Assembly (NCBI GenBank): GCA_023666275.1
Contig: JAMPCJ010000011.1
Span: 1 to 64,000 of the forward strand
Length of the DNA: 64,000 bases
DNA from: Treponema brennaborense
Lineage (GTDB): Bacteria > Spirochaetota > Spirochaetia > Treponematales > Treponemataceae
Direction: 5' to 3'
Shown: piece after piece, positions 51,794-61,849 of the stretch
Position numbering within the stretch: position 1 is the first letter of the stretch
Layout of the letters: each line of letters opens with the position of its first letter
Position numbers and translations under genes: made by a program
The notes under the pieces: model-generated
What the model was told of the DNA's origin: nothing
What the model saw: only the letters and a program-made list of their open reading frames with translations
Database searches by the model: none

Positions 51794-52548
51794 ACGGGAG
51801 AATTGCGCAGCGCACATATTTCCGCCGAAAACCGTTCGTCTGCAACGGGCGGATGCGCTTCAAAATACAATATCTGCTGCGCATCGTCTTCCGACTGAAT
51901 GGTCCACAGCGGCACAACATTTTCAAACTGCCTGATAAAACCAAATACAAGCGGAATATTTGCGCCGCATTTTTTATGCGCCGTTTCTGCGGCAATAAAA
52001 CCGGTTTCCGTCTGCCGGCACATTTTTGCAAGATCGCATTCCCGATCGGAAGAATATATGTCAAACGGATAGCAAATTGTTTCGTACAATCCGCTTTTCA
52101 GCGCGCGTTCCGCAACTTCGAGCGTTTCGGTAAAAATACCGATATGATGAACTTTGCCTGCTTTTTTTGCGGCAGACAGCGCATCATATATGCCGTCCGC
52201 GCCGCCTTTTTCAGGCATATCCGCGGCAGCATATATCTGAAACAAATCAACGTAGTCGCTTCGCAGCTGTTCCAAACAAGAATCGATATCCTTTGTCAAT
52301 TCGGAAGGAACGGCGGCGGACGAAGCGGCGGAAAAAAATATCTCACGCCGAATGCCGTAAAATGCAGAGCCTAATATTGAAGCGCATCCGCCGCGGCACA
52401 AACCCGCATCGAAAAAATTTATGCCGCCGTCATACGCGCACTGCAGCACGTGTACCGCATCGTCATCGGCAAGCGCCTGCAGTTTCGAAGTTCCGAACGC
52501 GGATCTGCTTACAAGCAAATCGGTTTTTCCCAGCGCCAGATATTCCAT
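51790..52548 (-). CDS. AKR-fold protein lacking the catalytic tetrad
   Basis: 252 residues; GGAGAC precedes the ATG. Fold landmarks remain (YLALGKTDLLVSRSAFGTSKL, YDGGINFFDAG, QLRSDYVDLFQIY, VHHIGIF), but the usual Tyr (here in LCRGGCAS), Lys (FFSAASSA instead of a TK) and His (FQIYAAAD instead of an IHW-like HxxD) are all changed. Only the Asp is kept. A reductase reaction by the standard mechanism is therefore unlikely. It starts 13 bp after glyQS on the same strand, so it is probably co-transcribed. Confidence 0.78.
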   Translation of the reverse strand: MEYLALGKTDLLVSRSAFGTSKLQALADDDAVHVLQCAYDGGINFFDAGLCRGGCASILGSAFYGIRREIFFSAASSAAVPSELTKDIDSCLEQLRSDYVDLFQIYAAADMPEKGGADGIYDALSAAKKAGKVHHIGIFTETLEVAERALKSGLYETICYPFDIYSSDRECDLAKMCRQTETGFIAAETAHKKCGANIPLVFGFIRQFENVVPLWTIQSEDDAQQILYFEAHPPVADERFSAEICALRNSPV

Positions 52549-52561
52549 AGCAAAACGTCTC

Positions 52562-53911
52562 CTAACGGCAGCTTTGATAATTTTTAATTTCACGGCGGAT
52601 GCACTGCGCCAGTTCTCCGCGCGGTACACGCAGTTGTTCCATAGAATCACGGAAACGCAGCGTTACGGAATTATCGGTTTTCGAATCATAATCGATTGTT
52701 ACGCAAAACGGCGTACCGATTTCATCCTGCCTGCGGTAGCGCTTGCCTATCGCGCCGCTTTGATCGTAATCCGTAACAAATTCTTCTTTTAACTCCTGCT
52801 GAATTTCGCGCGCGAGTTCCGCAAGTCCGTCTTTTTTCATGAGCGGCAGCACCGCAACGGTAACCGGCGCGATTTTGGGATGAAAATGAAGCACCGTGCG
52901 GTAATCTTCCGCTTCGCCTGCTTCGGCAAGATTTTGTTCTTCATACGCGTCGCACAGGAACATCAGAACATTGCGCGTAAGCCCCGCCGATGTTTCAATA
53001 ATATACGGAATATATTTTTCGTTATTGTTGTCCTGATCGATATATGCCATATCTTTGCCGGAATATTCGCTGTGCCGCGACAAATCGAAATTCGTCCGGT
53101 TATGAATGCCTTCAAGCTCGCTGAAACCCATCGGGAATTCATATTCGATGTCGTAGGCGTCTTTTGCGTAATGCGCGAGCTTTTCATGATGATACCAGCG
53201 GAGTTTTTCCATGCGGACGCCGTATTTTTTGTAAAAATTCCAGCGCTGTTCGCGCCAATATTGAAAAAATCGGTCATCATCGCCCGGCTTTACGAAAAAC
53301 TGCATTTCCATTTGTTCGAATTCGCATGTGCGGAAGATAAAATTTTTTGTTACGATTTCATTGCGGAATGCTTTTCCGACCTGCGCTATGCCGAACGGAA
53401 TTTTCATGCGGTTGGACTGAATGATGTTTTTATAATTAACATAAATCCCCTGCGCGGTTTCGGGACGCAGATACACGATGCTCGCGGTGTCTTCCGCCGG
53501 TCCGATATGCGTTTTAAACATAAGGTTAAACGCGCGCGGTTCTGTCAGCTCGCCGCCGCAGGCAGGACATTTTTTTGCTTCCAGCGCGGCTTGATCCATC
53601 GTGTCCGCGCGGTAACGCATTTTGCACTGTTTGCAGTCGACAAGCGGATCGGAAAAATTCGCAACGTGTCCCGACGCTTCCCACACGCGCGGATGCATCA
53701 GGATTGCCGCATCGAGCCCGACGATATTGTCATGCAGCTGCGTCATTTCTTTCCACCAGGCGCCCTGTATATTTTTTTTCAGCTCGATTCCCAGCGGACC
53801 GTAATCCCAAGCGCCGGACTGCCCGCCGTAAATTTCCGAAGACTGGAACACAAAACCGCGGCGCTTGCATAAGCTGACAATTTTATCCATTGTAATTTGA
53901 TGATTGTCCAT
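52562..53911 (-). CDS. glyQS: Glycyl-tRNA synthetase (dimeric type)
   Basis: 449 residues. MDKIVSLCKRRGFVFQSSEIYGGQSGAWDYGPLGIELKKN, PRVWEASGHVANFSDPLVDCK, the Cys4 site (CKQC...CPAC), FNLMFKT, RPETAQGIYVNYKN and PSAGLTRN-type motif 3 (ETSAGLTRNVLMFL) are all as in the alpha2 class II enzyme. The C-terminal anticodon domain is complete. Charges tRNA-Gly. Divergent from guaB over a 367-bp gap. Confidence 0.97.
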   Translation of the reverse strand: MDNHQITMDKIVSLCKRRGFVFQSSEIYGGQSGAWDYGPLGIELKKNIQGAWWKEMTQLHDNIVGLDAAILMHPRVWEASGHVANFSDPLVDCKQCKMRYRADTMDQAALEAKKCPACGGELTEPRAFNLMFKTHIGPAEDTASIVYLRPETAQGIYVNYKNIIQSNRMKIPFGIAQVGKAFRNEIVTKNFIFRTCEFEQMEMQFFVKPGDDDRFFQYWREQRWNFYKKYGVRMEKLRWYHHEKLAHYAKDAYDIEYEFPMGFSELEGIHNRTNFDLSRHSEYSGKDMAYIDQDNNNEKYIPYIIETSAGLTRNVLMFLCDAYEEQNLAEAGEAEDYRTVLHFHPKIAPVTVAVLPLMKKDGLAELAREIQQELKEEFVTDYDQSGAIGKRYRRQDEIGTPFCVTIDYDSKTDNSVTLRFRDSMEQLRVPRGELAQCIRREIKNYQSCR

Positions 53912-54278
53912 ATTTCAAAACCCCTTATTAAAGAGCAGCTGTGCGGGAAACATCCGTTTCCGAAAATCCGCATCTTGCACGACGCAGCGGCACGAAAAGC
54001 TGTCTTTTTCCGCGGAAGACAAAAAACGCACAATCACGCTTCCCGATTCTCCGCAGTTTTTTCACTATATCATAAAACAGCTTCCAATGTATAGAAGCAC
54101 GCATCATCCGCCGCGCACGGCAGGAACAGCGCATCGGCACGAAATGCTGACACACGAAAACAGAACAGCTTGCAAGTATTGCGTATTTTCGGTAAAATCA
54201 AAAAATTAAACTTCGGCAAAATAACTCATGCCGCATTAAGCGGCGAAAACACAGCGTCAATAAAAACAGGAGTTATCC
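53912..54278. other. Divergent glyQS-guaB gap; guaB promoter
   Basis: The guaB promoter is TTGCAA (54170-54175), a 17-bp spacer and TAAAAT (54193-54198). AGGAG stands before the guaB ATG. I see no tRNA, T-box or purine-riboswitch fold by eye in the rest. Confidence 0.5.
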
Positions 54279-55784
54279 ATGGCATTTTTTTTTGAAGAAC
54301 CATCGCACACATTCGGAGAATATCTGCTCGTGCCGGGTTATTCCTCGGCAGACTGCGTACCGTCAAATGTAAATCTTTCCGCACCCGTTGTAAAATTCAA
54401 AAAAGGCGAAACATCGCCGCTGACCATGAATATCCCGCTTGTTTCCGCCGTGATGCAGTCTGTTTCCGACGACAAAATGGCAATCGCGCTGGCAAAAGAA
54501 GGCGGCATTTCCTTTATTTTCGGTTCCCAGAGCATTGAAGATCAGGCAGACATGGTTGCCCGCGTAAAAGGATACAAAGCCGGATTCGTAAAATCCGATT
54601 CAAACATAAAACCCGATGCCACGCTTGCAGAAGTCATGGCGCTGAAAGAAAAAACAGGTCATTCGACCATTGCCGTTACGGAAGACGGCAGCGCATCCGG
54701 AAAATTGGCGGGCGTTATCACCAGCCGAGATTTCCGCATCAGCCATACCAAGCCCGGCGCAAAAGTCTGCGACTACATGACGAAATTTTCGGATCTCATC
54801 ACCGGCAAAGACGGAATTTCGCTGTCCGAAGCAAACGATCTCATTTGGAAACACAAACTCAATTCCCTGCCCGTCATTGACAGCAGCGGCTGCCTTGTAT
54901 CAATGGTATTCCGCAAAGATTACGCAAGTCACGAAGAACATCCGCTTGAATTGCTTGACGCACAGCATCGGTATGTTGTCGGAGCGGGAATCAACACCCG
55001 CGACTATATGGAACGGGTGCCCGCGCTGCTCAAGGCAGGGGCGGACGTGCTGTGCCTTGATTCTTCCGAAGGATTTTCGGAATGGCAGGCCCGCGCGCTG
55101 CATGATATCCATTCCGCTTGGGGCAGCAATGTGTACGTCGGCGCCGGAAACGTTGTCGACGCAGACGGCTTCAGATTTTTGGCAGAACACGGTGCGGACT
55201 TTGTAAAAATCGGCATCGGCGGCGGTTCGATTTGCATTACGCGGGAGCAGAAAGGCATCGGCCGCGGGCAGGCAACCGCGACCATAGAAGTCGCAAAGGC
55301 CCGCGATGAATATTTCGCGGAAACAGGCGTGTACATTCCCATTTGTTCGGACGGCGGCATTGTGCATGATTATCACATGACGCTTGCGCTTGCCATGGGA
55401 GCGGATTTTGTGATGCTCGGAAGATATTTCGCGCGTTTTGACGAAAGTCCTACAAACAAGCTTGTTGTCAACGGAAATTACGTAAAAGAATACTGGGGCG
55501 AAGGTTCAAACCGTGCCCGCAACTGGCAGCGCTATGATCTCGGCGGAGACCGAAAACTGTCATTTGAGGAAGGCGTTGATTCATACGTTCCGTATGCCGG
55601 AAGCCTGCACGACAATGTATCGATGTCCATGAGCAAAATACGGCATACCATGTGCAACTGCGGCGCGCTTTCCGTGCAGGAACTGCAGAAGAAAGCAAAA
55701 ATAACGCTGATTTCTCAGGCGTCAATCGCAGAAGGCTCGGCTCATGACGTTATCGTAAAAAATACGAGTCTGCGTGCGGAATAA
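54279..55784 (+). CDS. guaB: IMP dehydrogenase
   Basis: 501 residues. The barrel has SAVMQSVSD and ISFIFGSQS; two CBS domains are inserted at about 100-215 ([28 protein letters not shown]); the catalytic loop [18 protein letters not shown] holds the Cys, and the flap [15 protein letters not shown] ends the barrel. It oxidises IMP to XMP, the first step to GMP, with NAD+. The QSIEDQ and EGFSEWQ loops look like the type found in trypanosomes and some bacteria. Confidence 0.96.
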   Translation: MAFFFEEPSHTFGEYLLVPGYSSADCVPSNVNLSAPVVKFKKGETSPLTMNIPLVSAVMQSVSDDKMAIALAKEGGISFIFGSQSIEDQADMVARVKGYKAGFVKSDSNIKPDATLAEVMALKEKTGHSTIAVTEDGSASGKLAGVITSRDFRISHTKPGAKVCDYMTKFSDLITGKDGISLSEANDLIWKHKLNSLPVIDSSGCLVSMVFRKDYASHEEHPLELLDAQHRYVVGAGINTRDYMERVPALLKAGADVLCLDSSEGFSEWQARALHDIHSAWGSNVYVGAGNVVDADGFRFLAEHGADFVKIGIGGGSICITREQKGIGRGQATATIEVAKARDEYFAETGVYIPICSDGGIVHDYHMTLALAMGADFVMLGRYFARFDESPTNKLVVNGNYVKEYWGEGSNRARNWQRYDLGGDRKLSFEEGVDSYVPYAGSLHDNVSMSMSKIRHTMCNCGALSVQELQKKAKITLISQASIAEGSAHDVIVKNTSLRAE

Positions 55785-55841
55785 TTTTTCGGCAAAGCGC
55801 AGCCTTTCCATGATCCGCGCAGCAGGTCCGCACCGAAAACT

Positions 55842-55885
55842 GCACGCTATATGCCGTGCACGTTATTTCACGGCATATAGCGTGC
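55842..55885. repeat. 17-bp perfect inverted repeat between guaB and queD
   Basis: GCACGCTATATGCCGTG (55842-55858) pairs perfectly with 55869-55885 around a 10-base loop. The right arm is the last codons and stop of queD. With no U run on either side it is not a classical terminator, though its stem would serve both convergent genes. Confidence 0.9.
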
Positions 55886-56278
55886 GCGGCTCGTCGGTGT
55901 TTCATAAACATCAACTGCGTACAGCAGCGGCGCACAGCCGCGTCCCGCCGAAACGGAACCAAGCTCCTGCCGCAGCTGCACAAAAATATATTCGGCAATG
56001 CGTTCCGCGCTGGGATTTTGATCGAACACAAATTGTCCGCCGTCATTCTTCAGATCATTTAAATTGAGATGATCAAGCCGCGCACATACTTTCCTCAGTG
56101 CGTTTTTCAGCACGCCGAAATCACACAGCATGCCGCCTTCATCAAGCTGTTCCCCGCGGACATGCGCAAGCACCCGATAATTATGCCCGTGGAGCTGCTC
56201 GCATTTTCCGTGATAATTTTTCAAAAAATGCGCCGCGGCAAATTCCGCTTCAACCCGAACTTCAAACATAATTTTCAT
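55868..56278 (-). CDS. queD: 6-carboxytetrahydropterin synthase QueD
   Basis: 136 residues from MKIMFEVRVEAEF; an ATG 9 bp inside is also possible, neither has a clear ribosome site. Zinc ligands His17, His30 and His32 in AAHFLKNYHGKCEQLHGHNY, with the catalytic Cys26. The later DHLNLND and PSAERIAEYIF blocks are typical. It makes the pterin intermediate on the route to queuosine in tRNA. No other queuosine gene is nearby. Confidence 0.92.
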   Translation of the reverse strand: MKIMFEVRVEAEFAAAHFLKNYHGKCEQLHGHNYRVLAHVRGEQLDEGGMLCDFGVLKNALRKVCARLDHLNLNDLKNDGGQFVFDQNPSAERIAEYIFVQLRQELGSVSAGRGCAPLLYAVDVYETPTSRARYMP

Positions 56279-56326
56279 AATAACGCATACTTGCAATGAT
56301 GTATAGAACGCTGTAAAATTGCCCGT

Positions 56327-58072
56327 ATGGTCAAATGTCTTTCGGAACTGCTGAGCGGATTTTGTTATTCCCTGGCGGGAAAAGAAATATCGCCTGATTT
56401 TCCGGCAGAATTCCCGGACGCAGACTGCGAAATTTCGTCGCTGGCGTTTGATTCCCGCGCCGTGTCTGCGGGGACATTGTTTTTTGCGCTGCCCGGAACG
56501 CACGTCCACGGGAACGCTTTCATTCCTCATGCCGTAAAAGCCGGCGCGTCGGCGGTTTTTTTTCAGGATAATCTTTCCGACGATGTACGCAGAGAAATTA
56601 TCGGTGCCTGCGGCGAACGAAAAAAAACCGTAAAAACGGACAACGACGCAGCAACCGATAAAAGCGCAGACAGCACGCAAAAACAAACCTTGCCGGTTTT
56701 TGTGCGGGTTGCAGACACGCGCGCGGCGATGTCGCCCGTTGCCGATGCGTTTTACGATTCACCGTCGGCGAAACTTGCCGTCATCGGCGTAACCGGCACG
56801 GAAGGTAAAAGCACCACAGTATCGTTTGTATGGCAGTTTCTCAGATTTTTCGGCAAAAAAGCAGGATTCATATCGACGGTTCAATATTCCCTCGGCGATG
56901 ACGCGGTAAACAACAGCGAACATCAAACAACGCCGGAAGCGCCTATCATTCATGCGCGCCTTGCCGAAATGGTAAAAAACGGCTGCGAATATGCGGTAAT
57001 AGAATCGTCATCGCATGGACTTTCCGCAAAATTAAACCGGCTCGGCGATGTGCGCTTCGATGCGGCCGCTATGATGAACGTAACAAGCGAACATCTTGAA
57101 TTTCACGGAACATACGAACAGTACAAACATGATAAAGCAAATTTATTCCGCGCACTCGACGCTCATGACCACATAAAAACAATACAAGGTACCGCAAAAA
57201 AAGTGCCGTCATTCGGCGTAGTCAATTTGGATGATCCGGCTTCATCTTATTTTGCGGACAGTACGGATAAAACGGTATTCGGTTTTGCAGCGGGCAAGCT
57301 CGATTCTGCCGCGACAAGGAAAACAATTTCTTTTCTCCGCGCGGACACTATTTCAAGCAGCAAAGCGGGCGTTTCTTTTTTTGCTGCACCAAGCGCCAAT
57401 TCTTCGGGTAAATTCAAAATGCATATTCCGATGCAGGGCGAATTCAACGTGCACAATACGCTTGCTGCCGTGCTGCTTGCCGCAAATATTCTCGGCATAC
57501 CGGCGGAAAAATTGAAACCCGCGGCAGAAAAATTAAAACCGGTGAAAGGACGCATGACAGCCATTGACGACGGACAGCCGTTTGAAGTCATTGTCGATTA
57601 CGCTCACACGCCGTCGTCGTTTCAGGCAATACTTCCGCCGATCAGAGAACGAACCGCCGGCAATATTATCTGCGTATTCGGTTCCGGCGGCGAACGCGAT
57701 GTAAAAAAGCGTCCGGAGCAAGGACGCATAGCCGCGCAATACTGCGATATTGTTATCCTTACCGACGAAGATCCGCGCGACGAAAATTCCATGTCGATTC
57801 TCGCCATGATTGCCGAAGGAATTCCCGCCGGCTCAAAAACCGAAAATGAATCGCTGTTTTTTATTCCGGACAGAAAAGCTGCCATCAGGAAGGCATTCTC
57901 GCTCGCCTGCCCCGGCGATACGGTGCTTCTTCTCGGAAAAGCGCACGAAAATTCCATCATCTATCAGCATGAAGTAATGCCGTATGACGAAATAGCAGAA
58001 GCACACGCCGCACTTTCAGAGCTTGCAGCAAAAAACCGAAAAACTTTTACTTATTCGGAGGAGAGGAATTAA
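56327..58072 (+). CDS. murE: UDP-N-acetylmuramoyl-tripeptide synthetase MurE
   Basis: 581 residues, longer than usual because of a charged insertion at about 97-123 (RKKTVKTDNDAATDKSADST). ATP loop GVTGTEGKST (154-163), EISSHG equivalent ESSSHGLS, NVTSEHLEFHGT, and the diamino-acid site region LTDEDPRDENS, where mDAP enzymes have DNPR. The changed motif would fit another diamino acid; treponemes use ornithine. First gene of murE-ddl-dapF-like-murD. Confidence 0.9.
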   Translation: MVKCLSELLSGFCYSLAGKEISPDFPAEFPDADCEISSLAFDSRAVSAGTLFFALPGTHVHGNAFIPHAVKAGASAVFFQDNLSDDVRREIIGACGERKKTVKTDNDAATDKSADSTQKQTLPVFVRVADTRAAMSPVADAFYDSPSAKLAVIGVTGTEGKSTTVSFVWQFLRFFGKKAGFISTVQYSLGDDAVNNSEHQTTPEAPIIHARLAEMVKNGCEYAVIESSSHGLSAKLNRLGDVRFDAAAMMNVTSEHLEFHGTYEQYKHDKANLFRALDAHDHIKTIQGTAKKVPSFGVVNLDDPASSYFADSTDKTVFGFAAGKLDSAATRKTISFLRADTISSSKAGVSFFAAPSANSSGKFKMHIPMQGEFNVHNTLAAVLLAANILGIPAEKLKPAAEKLKPVKGRMTAIDDGQPFEVIVDYAHTPSSFQAILPPIRERTAGNIICVFGSGGERDVKKRPEQGRIAAQYCDIVILTDEDPRDENSMSILAMIAEGIPAGSKTENESLFFIPDRKAAIRKAFSLACPGDTVLLLGKAHENSIIYQHEVMPYDEIAEAHAALSELAAKNRKTFTYSEERN

Positions 58073-58076
58073 AAAT

Positions 58077-59222
58077 ATGAATATAGCACTTTTATTCGGC
58101 GGAAAATCCGGTGAACACGAGATTTCGCTTATTTCTGCGGCGGCAATCGCACGGAATATCGACGAGCAAAAACATACCGTGCATTTAATCGGCATAACAA
58201 AACAAGGTCTTTGGTATTTGCAGGATGAAGAACAGCTTAAGCACATCCGCGCAGACGAAAAGGCAAAGCTGTGCATCACGGAAAAACCGGAAAATCAAGT
58301 CCGCATTTTGCCGGGAGGCGGCGCCGAAAAAGCGCTGTATGTCGTTTCGCAAGACGGAAAGCAGCGCTGTCTGCCGGCCGATATTGTATTTCCGGTTCTG
58401 CACGGTACATACGGCGAAGACGGCACAGTTCAAGGCTTGTGCGAAATCGCGGATTTGCCGTATTGCGGCTGCGGCGTTTTGGCAAGTTCCCTGACTATGG
58501 ATAAAGAAAAAGCAAAAAATATCTGGAAAGAAGCGGGAATTCCCGTTGTTCCGTTTTTCGTTCTCAAACAAAAAGACCGCGCAGACAAAAAAACTTTCGA
58601 TTCGTACATAGAAAATATAGAAAGAAAATTTTCGTATCCCGTATTCGTAAAACCCTGCTGCGCGGGAAGTTCCGTCGGCGCAGCAAAAGTTTCCGACCGC
58701 AAAGAACTGATCGCGGCCGCGGACGCTGCCTTTGAGTGGGATACCAAAATCCTTGTGGAACAATACATTCCCGCGCGGGAAATCGAATGCGCCGTTACCG
58801 GAAACAGCGGGATTATTTCCGAATCATCCGTATGGGTATATGTTCCCGGAGAAATCTCCGCGGCAGGCGCGCATGATTTTTACGACTACGATGCAAAATA
58901 TAAAGATCCGAACGGATCATCGCTCAAAATTCCCGCAGACTTAACGCAGGAACAGCTCGAAAAAATCAGAAATTTCGCGGCGGAAGCCTACAACGCCGCA
59001 GACGCATCCGGTTTTGCGCGCATAGATTTTTTTGTTGACAAAAACACCGATTATATATATCTTAACGAACTAAACGCCATTCCCGGTTTTACATCCATAA
59101 GTATGTTTCCCCGAATGTGTGAAGCCGGCGGACTTGCATGGAAAGACCAAATAGAATTGATTTTGAGTCTCGGAATTGAACGCTTCCGCACTCGGCAGGC
59201 ATTAAAAACCAGCAAAATTTAG
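58077..59222 (+). CDS. ddl: D-alanine-D-alanine ligase
   Basis: 381 residues from the ATG after GGAGGAG. MNIALLFGGKSGEHEISLISA, LHGTYGEDGTVQGL, LTMDKEKAKNIWKEAGIPVVPF, VKPCCAGSSVGAAKV, and EIECAVTGN, ending LNELNAIPGFTSISMFPRM. Makes D-Ala-D-Ala for the peptide stem. The GGKSGEHE start is normal for the family. 4 bp after murE. Confidence 0.96.
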   Translation: MNIALLFGGKSGEHEISLISAAAIARNIDEQKHTVHLIGITKQGLWYLQDEEQLKHIRADEKAKLCITEKPENQVRILPGGGAEKALYVVSQDGKQRCLPADIVFPVLHGTYGEDGTVQGLCEIADLPYCGCGVLASSLTMDKEKAKNIWKEAGIPVVPFFVLKQKDRADKKTFDSYIENIERKFSYPVFVKPCCAGSSVGAAKVSDRKELIAAADAAFEWDTKILVEQYIPAREIECAVTGNSGIISESSVWVYVPGEISAAGAHDFYDYDAKYKDPNGSSLKIPADLTQEQLEKIRNFAAEAYNAADASGFARIDFFVDKNTDYIYLNELNAIPGFTSISMFPRMCEAGGLAWKDQIELILSLGIERFRTRQALKTSKI

Positions 59223-59241
59223 CATCGCGGAGAATGAATCC

Positions 59242-60123
59242 ATGCGTCTGCATTTTTACAAGCTGCATATAGGCGGAAATGCGTTTATCCTTGCACATCA
59301 AGAAGCGTTTCGGGACACAAGCGGAAACACATACAAAGACGCCGCAAAAAAATTATGCGACAGACGTTACGGCATCGGCGCATCCGGCTGTATGTTTTTG
59401 GGACAAAACAACACGATACGCATTTACACAAGCGACGGCAAAGAAACAGCGAACGCACCAGATGCATTTTTGTGCGCCGCGCGCTATGCATTTGACTCAG
59501 GGCGCATTAGCAAAACATCCGGCGGAGAAACAGAACTTGTATTTAAAACAATCAGCGGCGAACAAAAGCTGTCGGTTATTTCTTCACGGGAATTCGCGCT
59601 TGATTTAGGAAGTCCTTTCTCTCTTATTTCAGGCAAATTGATTACCCAGGAATTTTCCGACTGCATAGAAACATTTTCTATCGATGAAAAACCGGTATGT
59701 GTTTCCGGCGTACACATCGTCTCGGATTTTCTCGTAGCGCAGCCGTCGCATGATTTTTCTATTTCGCTGCTTGAATTTTACATAAAACTGCGGAAAAATT
59801 TTCACGGCAGACAAGTATATCCCGTTTTTGCGCGAACAATAACACAAGAAACGATTTCGCTTAGAACAATGAAACGCGGAATAGGAACATCAAGCGCAGG
59901 CGCCGCCGCGGCACTTGTTGCTTCAAGTTTAACCGGTTCATGCGGCTCGGCAGCAATTTGCATATTCGAAAAAGGAAATCCGTCTTTGTACAATCAGGAA
60001 ATTCATCTTGCAGACGACACAGACAATTCGAGAAAAATTGCCGCCGTTTGGAACACCGATAAAAACGAAATACAAGTGATCGGAACGGGCGGTTATCTTT
60101 TTGAAGGTGATTTCGAATTATAA
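59242..60123 (+). CDS. Diaminopimelate-epimerase-like protein with one catalytic Cys lost
   Basis: 293 residues. Both halves of the DapF fold can be followed: HIGGNAFILAH near 9-19, RRYGIGASGCMFLG at 41-53, and NAPDAFLCAARY (Cys78) where DapF has GNGxRC with its first catalytic Cys. In the second half RGIGTSSAGAAAAL stands for RGxGxTLACGTGA, so the second Cys is replaced by Ala (residue 219). Epimerase activity of the two-base kind is therefore unlikely. Lying between ddl and murD it may act on another step of wall synthesis. Confidence 0.75.
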   Translation: MRLHFYKLHIGGNAFILAHQEAFRDTSGNTYKDAAKKLCDRRYGIGASGCMFLGQNNTIRIYTSDGKETANAPDAFLCAARYAFDSGRISKTSGGETELVFKTISGEQKLSVISSREFALDLGSPFSLISGKLITQEFSDCIETFSIDEKPVCVSGVHIVSDFLVAQPSHDFSISLLEFYIKLRKNFHGRQVYPVFARTITQETISLRTMKRGIGTSSAGAAAALVASSLTGSCGSAAICIFEKGNPSLYNQEIHLADDTDNSRKIAAVWNTDKNEIQVIGTGGYLFEGDFEL

Positions 60124-60135
60124 TGAGGTACGCAA

Positions 60136-61692
60136 ATGCATAGCTATCCCAAAAATCCTGCACTTAAAACGCCGGACGACATAAAAAATAAAAACGTTAC
60201 AATTATGGGACTCGGATTAAACGGCGGCGGCGAGGCTGCGGTCCGTTTTTTTTCGCGATACGGCGCGAACATAACGGTTACCGATTTAAAAACAGAAGCG
60301 GAACTTATGCCGACACTTGACGCGCTCGAAAGCGATCCCGCAGTGAATACTCAAAAAATACGATTTGTGCTCGGACGGCACGAGATGCAGGATTTTTCAG
60401 ATGCAGATATCGTTATAAAAAATCCGGGCGCAAAATACGAAGGCAATAAATATCTCGCCGCCGCAAAAACAATCGAAACAGACATATCATTGTTTTTGCA
60501 GTTCACAAAAGCGCCTGTCATTGCCGTAACAGGAAGCAAGGGGAAATCTTCGACAGTCAGCGCCATACAGCACGGGCTTTCCCGTTTGGGAATCACCTCG
60601 TTTCTGGGGGGCAACATAACAGTAAGTCCGCTTTCTTTTCTTGAAAAAACAACGGAACAAACACCGGTAGTTTTGGAGCTGTCAAGCTGGCAGCTGGGCG
60701 ATTTACGGGGACGCGGCATTCTCAAGCCGTATATAGCTGTCATAACAACAATTGTTCCGGATCATCAAAACTGGTACGGCAATATGGAAAGCTATGTTGC
60801 TGATAAAAAACTCATTTATGCCGAACAAACAAGCAGCTGCTGGACAATTTGCGATTACAGCTGTCCATGGGGACACATATTCGCAGAAGAAACAAACGCG
60901 TCCGTTGCCTGGTGCAGCGGCAGCCCGTTTGATTTTGAAAAACAGGAAAACTGCGCAGCATGGCTTGATAATAACGGGATCGGCTGGGTTTTGCATCCGC
61001 ACAGAAACAAGCTGCAGCCTCCTGCATCATTATTTGAAAACAAATCATATTGTTTTTCTGCGGAAAAAAATTTCCGAGAACAACCAAAGCCGCAATGCAT
61101 CCTCGATACGATTTCCGCACCGGGCTTTCACACAAAGAAAAATGTGCTGAACGCATCGCTTGCACTGTATTTGCTCGGCATTCCTGCCGCAAGCATAAAA
61201 ACAGCCATGGAAACATATCAAGGCATTCCGCACCGACTGGAATTTTTTTATGAATGGCAATGCGGAAACATAAGTGCTTTGTTTTATAATGACTCCGCAG
61301 CAACGGTGCCGGAAGCAGCGGAAGCAGCAATAAAATCTTTTCCCGAAAAAATTATTGCAATTTGCGGCGGCACCGATAAAAATCTTGATTTTTCAGCACT
61401 TGCGGAAACGGCGAAACAAACAGAACGGCTCTATCTGCTTGCCGGCAGCGGAACAGATAAGCTGCTTCCGCTGCTCAATAAGAACCGAGCAGCCTACAAC
61501 GGTCCGTACAAAACGCTCGAAGAACTGCTTGCATCTTTGAAAAACGATCTGAACGCGGCTTCCGAGCATACGGGAAGCAAAAAAACAGAACGCATCGTAT
61601 TTACGCCCGGCGCGACATCTTTCGGCATGTTCCGGAATGAATTCGACCGCGGAGATACGTATAAGCAAACCGTAAAGCGCATATTTTGCTGA
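60136..61692 (+). CDS. murD: UDP-N-acetylmuramoylalanine-D-glutamate ligase
   Basis: 518 residues. TIMGLGLNGGGEAAVRFF is the UDP-binding start, VTGSKGKSSTVSAI at 131-144 the ATP loop, then LELSSWQLGDLR, IVPDHQNWYG and HRLEFFYEW, FYNDSAATVPEAA, ICGGTDKNLDF. Adds D-Glu to UDP-MurNAc-Ala. The length is greater than that of E. coli MurD. 12 bp behind the DapF-like gene, last of the mur run. Confidence 0.93.
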   Translation: MHSYPKNPALKTPDDIKNKNVTIMGLGLNGGGEAAVRFFSRYGANITVTDLKTEAELMPTLDALESDPAVNTQKIRFVLGRHEMQDFSDADIVIKNPGAKYEGNKYLAAAKTIETDISLFLQFTKAPVIAVTGSKGKSSTVSAIQHGLSRLGITSFLGGNITVSPLSFLEKTTEQTPVVLELSSWQLGDLRGRGILKPYIAVITTIVPDHQNWYGNMESYVADKKLIYAEQTSSCWTICDYSCPWGHIFAEETNASVAWCSGSPFDFEKQENCAAWLDNNGIGWVLHPHRNKLQPPASLFENKSYCFSAEKNFREQPKPQCILDTISAPGFHTKKNVLNASLALYLLGIPAASIKTAMETYQGIPHRLEFFYEWQCGNISALFYNDSAATVPEAAEAAIKSFPEKIIAICGGTDKNLDFSALAETAKQTERLYLLAGSGTDKLLPLLNKNRAAYNGPYKTLEELLASLKNDLNAASEHTGSKKTERIVFTPGATSFGMFRNEFDRGDTYKQTVKRIFC

Positions 61693-61849
61693 TATCTCGC
61701 GGAACATTGACTGCACGCAGCCGGCAAAATGCGCAGTTTTTCGCGGCGGATTTTCCGCTTCGGCACGGCGCAGTCTGCCGGTGCAATTTTCGGAAAGCAG
61801 CGGACAATATTCCGCACAAAGCATCAATTGCAATGCCGCAGGAAAGCAT

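Noticed and set aside
53912-54278. T-box or riboswitch upstream of glyQS or guaB
   Set aside because: I could not find the conserved T-box or purine-riboswitch core words on either strand.
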